Below are positions 59,090 to 64,000 of a stretch of 64,000 nucleotides of DNA, piece by piece. The notes under the pieces were generated by a model that was not told the DNA's origin, searched no databases, and saw nothing but the letters and a program-made list of their open reading frames with translations. The first letter of the stretch is position 1, and each line of letters opens with the position of its first letter. Origin of the DNA: Cololabis saira (Eukaryota > Chordata > Actinopteri > Beloniformes > Belonidae); NCBI RefSeq assembly GCF_033807715.1, contig NC_084601.1:20912129-20976128 (forward strand), given 5' to 3'. The position numbers and the translations under genes are program-made.

Positions 59090-60150
59090 TTCAAATTTAA
59101 TTTAACTCAATTCAGTATTATTTATATAGCATTTATTTCAAAACAAATGGTTTATAGGCGGTTTTCAGAGCATGGCCCCTGAGTGGATCATGTTGGTGGC
59201 TCCCTGCAGCATAGGCCTGTAGCATCATCTAGGATGAAGCTCTGTTTCAGACCAGCTGCTCTAGTCTGGTCCTGCAGCTGCAGCTACGACTACTGACTCT
59301 AACACACTAGAGTTTACACTAACTAGAGGTTTACTGACACTAACTACAGGTTTACTAACACTAACTACAGGTTTACTAACACTAACTAGAGGTTTACTAA
59401 CACTAACTAGAGGTTTAATCAACACTAACTAGAGGTTTACTGAACACTAACTATAGGCTTTACTAACACTAACGTAGTTTACTAACACTAACTAGAGGTT
59501 TACTAAACACTAACTACAGGTTTACTGAACACTAACGTAGTTTACTAACATTAACTAGAGGTTTACTGAACATTAAATAGAGGTTTACTGAACACTAACT
59601 AGAGGTTTACTAACACTAACTATAGGCTTTACTAAACACTAACTAGAGGTTTACTAACACTAGCGTAGTTTACTAACACTAACTACAGGTTTACTAAACA
59701 CTAACTAGAGGTTTACTGAACACTAACTAGAGGTTTACTTACACTAACGTAGTTTACTAACACTAACTACAAGTTTACTTACACTAACTAGATGGTTTAC
59801 TGAACATTAACTAGAGATTTACTAACACTAACTATAGGCTTTATTAACACTAACTAGAGGTTTACTAACACTAACTAGAGGTTTACTAAACACTAACTAG
59901 AGGTTTACTAAACACTAACTATAGGTTTACTAAACACTAACTAGAGGTTTACTAAACAGAAAGGTTTTAAGTTTGGTTTTAAAGGTGGAGGTGGTGTCAG
60001 CCTCCTAAACCCAGATTGGAAGTTGGTTCCATAGTAACGGTGCCTGATAGCAGAACGCCTGGCCTCCAAATTTGGATACTCAGGAACTACGAGTAAACCT
60101 GCCCTCTGAGAACGGAGAGCTCTATAAGGAACATAATAGGTGCGTTAGCA
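59090..60150. repeat. Interspersed repeat containing an internal minisatellite
   Basis: Starts with ctcaattcagtattatttat and atagcatttatttc, and ends with taaacctgccctctgagaac and ggagagctct. Both edges match the family at 22.17-22.96 kb. The centre (about 59300-59957) is a tandem array of roughly 30 units of 19-22 bp (aggtttactaacactaacta with variants tagaggttta, caggttta, cgtagttta). The array sits inside the repeat rather than beside it. Confidence 0.75.
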
Positions 60151-60421
60151 TTAGCAGGGATTGAGGGGAAACTCGGCCGACAGGATCCTCTAACAGGGCA
60201 GACCCCCCTCAGCCCCTTCAGCCGGCGTGTAAACTGCAGCACCACCCAAGAACAAATAACACGGCTGTAGAAGAATGCAGCGAAAGAAGAAAGAGAAGAA
60301 GCAAGTAAACAAGGGATGCTACTTGTTTTTTTTCTCTTCCTTTTCAACAAACACTGTGGTGCTAGCAGTTGAGATTAAAAGAAACCCTACCCCCCAACCT
60401 CTATATCATGTAATCCGTCAA

Positions 60422-60740
60422 CAATTCAATTCAATTCAATTCAATTTTATTTATATAGCGTCTAATACAACAGATGTTGTCTCTAGACGCTTTCCAGAGA
60501 TCCAGAACATGAACATAAACATAAATATAAACCCCCGAGCAATTATTACATAAACAATGGCAGGTAAAAACTCCCATAGTGGGAGAAAAGCCTTAAGCCA
60601 AACAGTGGCAAGGAAAAACTCCCCTTTAGGAGGGAAGAAACCTTGAGCAGGACCAGGCTCATAAGGGGGGACCCTCCTGCCGAAGGCCAGACTGGGGGAG
60701 TCAGGGACGTCAGCAGCACACAGCAGTCATGTGGACCGAA
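60422..60740. repeat. Interspersed repeat, third copy of the 22.2 kb family
   Basis: (TTCAA)n lead followed by ttttatttatatagcgtcta, aacaatggcaggtaaaaact, ttaagccaaacagtggcaag and gaagaaaccttgagcaggac; the same block order as 22.17-22.33 kb but less decayed. No coding capacity seen. Confidence 0.75.
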
Positions 60741-60929
60741 CCCTGAACCATCGGTGCATCTATCGTTTTCAACTTCATCACATTTTTCTGGTCTGCTCCA
60801 ACTTCAGGAACGCTTTAGGCCCCGTAAAGGTTCTTGAGGGCCACTTTTACAGGATTGTTCCTGGTAATGGGGACACGTGCCCCGAAAAAAACTACCTGGA
60901 TCCATTTCTAGTCTAGAAGTGACAAACAG

Positions 60930-61760
60930 GTTGGATCAGTTTTTTCACTCAGGATGCGTGATTAAAAGGAGGTTGTTATCAACCCTTAAAGAACAGTTTC
61001 TGTGTTCTGATGATTTAAAACCAGACTGAAACCTTTTACAAATGTCATTATTCTGTAAAAATGCCTGTAGTTGGAGAGCAACTTTTCCAGGACCTCCAAC
61101 ACAAAAGCTTTGTAATCGGCCTGTAATAGGAATAGCTGAAATAGTTTTTTCAACATGTGGATCAAGATTTCTCTTTTTCATGAGAGGCTGTACAATGGCA
61201 ATTTTTAAAAGCTGCTTGGTCTTAAGGACATACTAATCAAAATGGAAATACATGAAACCTCTCTATGGTTATCTAAAGCAGACGTGCAAGGCCGTACCTG
61301 ATGTACCTGTGAATAATGGAGGCATAGAAGGGTCATAATCATTCTCATTTGAGAGGGTCTCAGAGAAGAGACATTTTTCAATTTAAAATTTCAGAAAAAA
61401 TTCTGACCAAGTGCAGAAGGAGCCACAACATGAACACCAGCACAGGGATCTGCAATCGAGTTAAAATTGTGGACCAGAACATGAGGCCATGGACTAATCG
61501 AGGAAAGAATGTTAGCAGATTTAACAGCTTTTTGGGCAAACAGTATAGAAGCGTGTGCAGGGAGACGTGGAGCTTCTTCCACTTTCTCCCAGCATGTCTG
61601 CACTTCTGTCTGAGAGTGTGGCTCCTGTCATTTAACCAGGGCTCAGAAGTTCATTTGGTCCATTTTGTTTTAAATGGAGCCAAAAAATCCACAGGTGGAC
61701 CTGGAGGTTGTACAGAGCTTGATAAAACGATGCTTCCTGTTACTTGACTTGTGACCACGG
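60930..61760 (-). mobile_element. Antisense L2/CR1-like LINE, pre-RT and RT start
   Basis: Reading right to left: EPWLNDRSHTLRQKCRHAGR and KWKKLHVSLHTLL (61.55-61.66 kb), the linker between endonuclease and RT. Then at 61181-60945 KKRNLDPHVEKT, ISAIPITGRLQSFCV, LQAFLQNNDICKRFQSGFKS and NNLLL. The order and the FQSGFK motif match the FRSGF motif of the LINE at 5.6 kb. The catalytic palm is not present. Decayed. Confidence 0.72.
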
Positions 61761-61859
61761 TATGGGTTTAATGGTCTAGGTGGCTACTGTCAAGCCTGTA
61801 TCAACACTGCATGACCTCAGCAGTCAACTTCTCACTCACAGACTGACAAAGCATTAAGT

Positions 61860-62225
61860 CACATGACCCATTGGTTTCTGGAGAATCGGTTTGAAGCCCA
61901 TTTCTTCTTCAAACTGAGCGCAGCCATGTTGCTCGAGAAGCTGACAGGAGCACACCCATCGTATTTCGAACAAAGCTACCTTTTAACTACAAGCTTCTTC
62001 CACCGATCCCTGGCAAAATCCCTGCAGGGCTGCTGGCAGACGTTTACAGCAGATTATACTGTTTCATATGATGATTCTATGCTGAAGAAAAAAATACTGT
62101 TGCGTTTAGACGGTGCTATACAGACTACTGACTGATCGCTAAGTGCGGTAGCATGGTGATTATGGATGAGGATGTCATAACGGCTAGCCATTGGCTGAGC
62201 CAGCTGTCGATCGATCATATAAAAA
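61860..62225. repeat. Interspersed repeat copy related to 25.4-25.7 kb
   Basis: Contains taacggctagccattggctg, agccagctgtcgatcgatca, atactgttgcgtttagacgg and gcggtagcatggtgattatg; several blocks are the inverse of sequence around 25.59-25.72 kb. Class unknown. Confidence 0.5.
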
Positions 62226-64000
62226 ATATATCTATTGCTTTGTATAAACTTTACTGACATGTTACACAGAAAATTCACCCCCCTCAGAGTTGTCAAGGAC
62301 GTGAAATCAAATGATTGAGATCAATCGCTTGTTTTTTTTTTACAACCTATTCAATAATATCAATGTAGAGACTTCATAGAACATCCAGTGATGTTCTAGA
62401 GTAACGTGGAGTTTACATTCAGCGTGAATACCAAGAACACATTAGTGATCTTTAGATGAAATCGTTTGCAGTTACAGTTAAAACTTCGAGTTTTATTGTG
62501 TTTTTTGCCATTTTCCTGTTATTCTCTGTTATCTCTCTACTGTAAAATGGTTATCCTTAGAAAAGTGTATAACAATGTTGTAAATAAGTTTTTGAAAATG
62601 TAAGAAACTGCACTTTTCAGAACAGTTAGTCTGTTGTGGATAACACATGTTTCTGTGATTAATTACATAAGTATTAACTGCAAAAGTAATGTAATATTCC
62701 ATTAGCTGATACCCCTTTTTACACAGTGGAACATACTAATTCATTACCAAGGTGGCCTATCTTAATGTGTTCAAACACTAAAGTGAACAACAGAAATAAC
62801 TACCACAGTCACGGAGCATTTACTAAAGGATGACGCAAATTTATAAAAACGGATGGCAGGAAACTGGAATGACAAAAAAACCAAGGTACTGCTGGCTCCT
62901 CATGCAAAGAACAAAATATCTTGGAATCTTTGTCGTAATTTGGTCACCAAAAGTGTTGAAATGTTCCGCAAAAGGAGATTTACAACTACCTAACTACATA
63001 AACTCTTTCACCTTGTAAAACATTATCCCAATGTCAAAACTATTATTGCAAGATGTGCAATTACTCTGTCAAGAACCACCAAAAGTGTGAAAAGAGTGTT
63101 GAAATTTGTGTTGAGTGTGATAATAAGTGAAGCAGAAGCGTGGCTCGTTGTCAAAGCAACATGATGGCGCCTTCGGTGGCTACAGACCAAGAAGTGAGCG
63201 TTTTCGTCGATATCTGTAGGCATCAACAAAATAAAGCATCTCTTGAAGCCTTGCAAATAAAGTGTAAACTGAGAGATAAGTCTTGCTAGTCTTGATAGCA
63301 ATCATTCAAAAACAGAACCCGGTTGTCAGACAGTGTTCTGGGCCTAATCTGGGGTATTTTTGGCACTCGTGGCTCAGTTACAACACTAACAAGTGTCCCG
63401 AAGTTCACTGCAGATCCCAAAGTTCATGACCTGGGCTGAACTTGGGTTTTAGCACGTCTTCCATAAGCCAGATATGTCTGTCCTTATGAAAAGGAGGGAC
63501 ATGTGTCTGCCAATCACAGATTCTCCTGCAGGACGTTGAACTTTAGGTGGCGGTTGAAAAGAGCAAAAAATGCAACATTTATCTGCACTCAAATTTCTTT
63601 GTGGAGGCACTGCCACAAGATAACGCCATGCCGCTTTCCTTTTCCTTCTTTTTTTAAATCCACATTAGACTCTTTTTCTTCATACAACCACACAGAAAAT
63701 TACATTTGATGAAACTTTATTGAATCAGACGTCAAGTCGATTTGAAACCTTACGAGTGCCAATTTAACTGAAGTATAAAGTCATTAGTGGGGCTCAGCCC
63801 GAGTACCGGTAATCTACGCATGTACTGTAAAGTCCAGTGCAAAACATGCCAGGCACTAAAAGTAAAGTAAGGAAGCTGTAATGCAGTTTTTATTTACGTC
63901 ATTTAGATGAGAATGTATTAATGTCTCGGTTGCCATGTTGCAGAATGAATGATATTATTGATAAAAACCCAATCAGGCAACTGAATGGAAAGTCTACTGT
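62226..64000. other. Unassigned AT-rich sequence to window end
   Basis: No gene, RNA gene or classified transposon can be supported. Confidence 0.4.

Noticed and set aside
59300..59957. CRISPR-like or telomere-like array
   Set aside because: Units are directly adjacent without unique spacers and do not match TTAGGG; it is a minisatellite in a eukaryotic repeat.

Overview
The window reads as a repeat-rich stretch of an animal nuclear genome, most probably a teleost fish. There are no operons or bacterial-type genes. It is AT-rich with dinucleotide microsatellites and holds remnants of nearly every transposon class common in fish: L2/CR1-like, L1-like and other LINEs, a Penelope-like fragment, Ty3/gypsy LTR elements, tRNA-derived SINEs, and piggyBac, PIF/Harbinger-like, hAT-like and THAP-type DNA transposons. 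No multi-exon host gene can be followed. The only candidate host exons are a CpG-rich segment ending in a splice donor near 33.5-33.77 kb and a short signal-peptide-like exon at 34.11 kb; most of the window would then be intergenic or intronic.

Layout. 0-5.8 kb: microsatellite, piggyBac relic, Ty3/gypsy gag-protease relic and the start of an L2-like LINE. 5,788-13,081: a 7.3-kb LTR retrotransposon inserted into that LINE. Its two 1,641-bp LTRs look identical; it has a full-length gag, then in the same frame a UGA-CUA-G stop context followed by a crippled pol. 13.1-16.3 kb: rest of the host LINE, a trinucleotide array and two antisense LINE fragments. 16.6-17.9 kb: PIF/Harbinger-like non-autonomous element. 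20.7-31 kb: LINE piece, interspersed repeats, a three-layer nest (palindromic element > SINE > Myb/SANT-carrying element), a second Harbinger-like element with a nested inverted-repeat element, another Myb/SANT element and a hAT-like element. 31.8-33.4 kb: a structured terminal-inverted-repeat element with a GC-rich hairpin core. 33.5-34.2 kb: candidate promoter and first exons. 36.7-46.4 kb: SINE, hAT-like element split by a LINE, LINE split by a Myb/SANT element, a 626-bp THAP/YqaJ-type mini-transposon, antisense LINE, small MITE. 47.4-56.7 kb: solo LTR, L1-like fragment, fourth Myb/SANT element, Penelope fragment, third hAT-like element, a 1.4-kb TIR element. 58-62 kb: long TG array, a repeat with an internal ~20-bp minisatellite, antisense L2-like LINE.

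How the parts relate. Almost everything is explained by successive insertions. Target-site duplications (TTA, TA, 8-bp, 4-bp) let the order be read at many nests. The most informative loci are the young gag-bearing LTR element with its probable readthrough signal, the THAP/YqaJ element that kept both gene starts and lost everything between, and the four Myb/SANT-carrying elements. All family assignments come from motif recognition by eye; no database search was possible.
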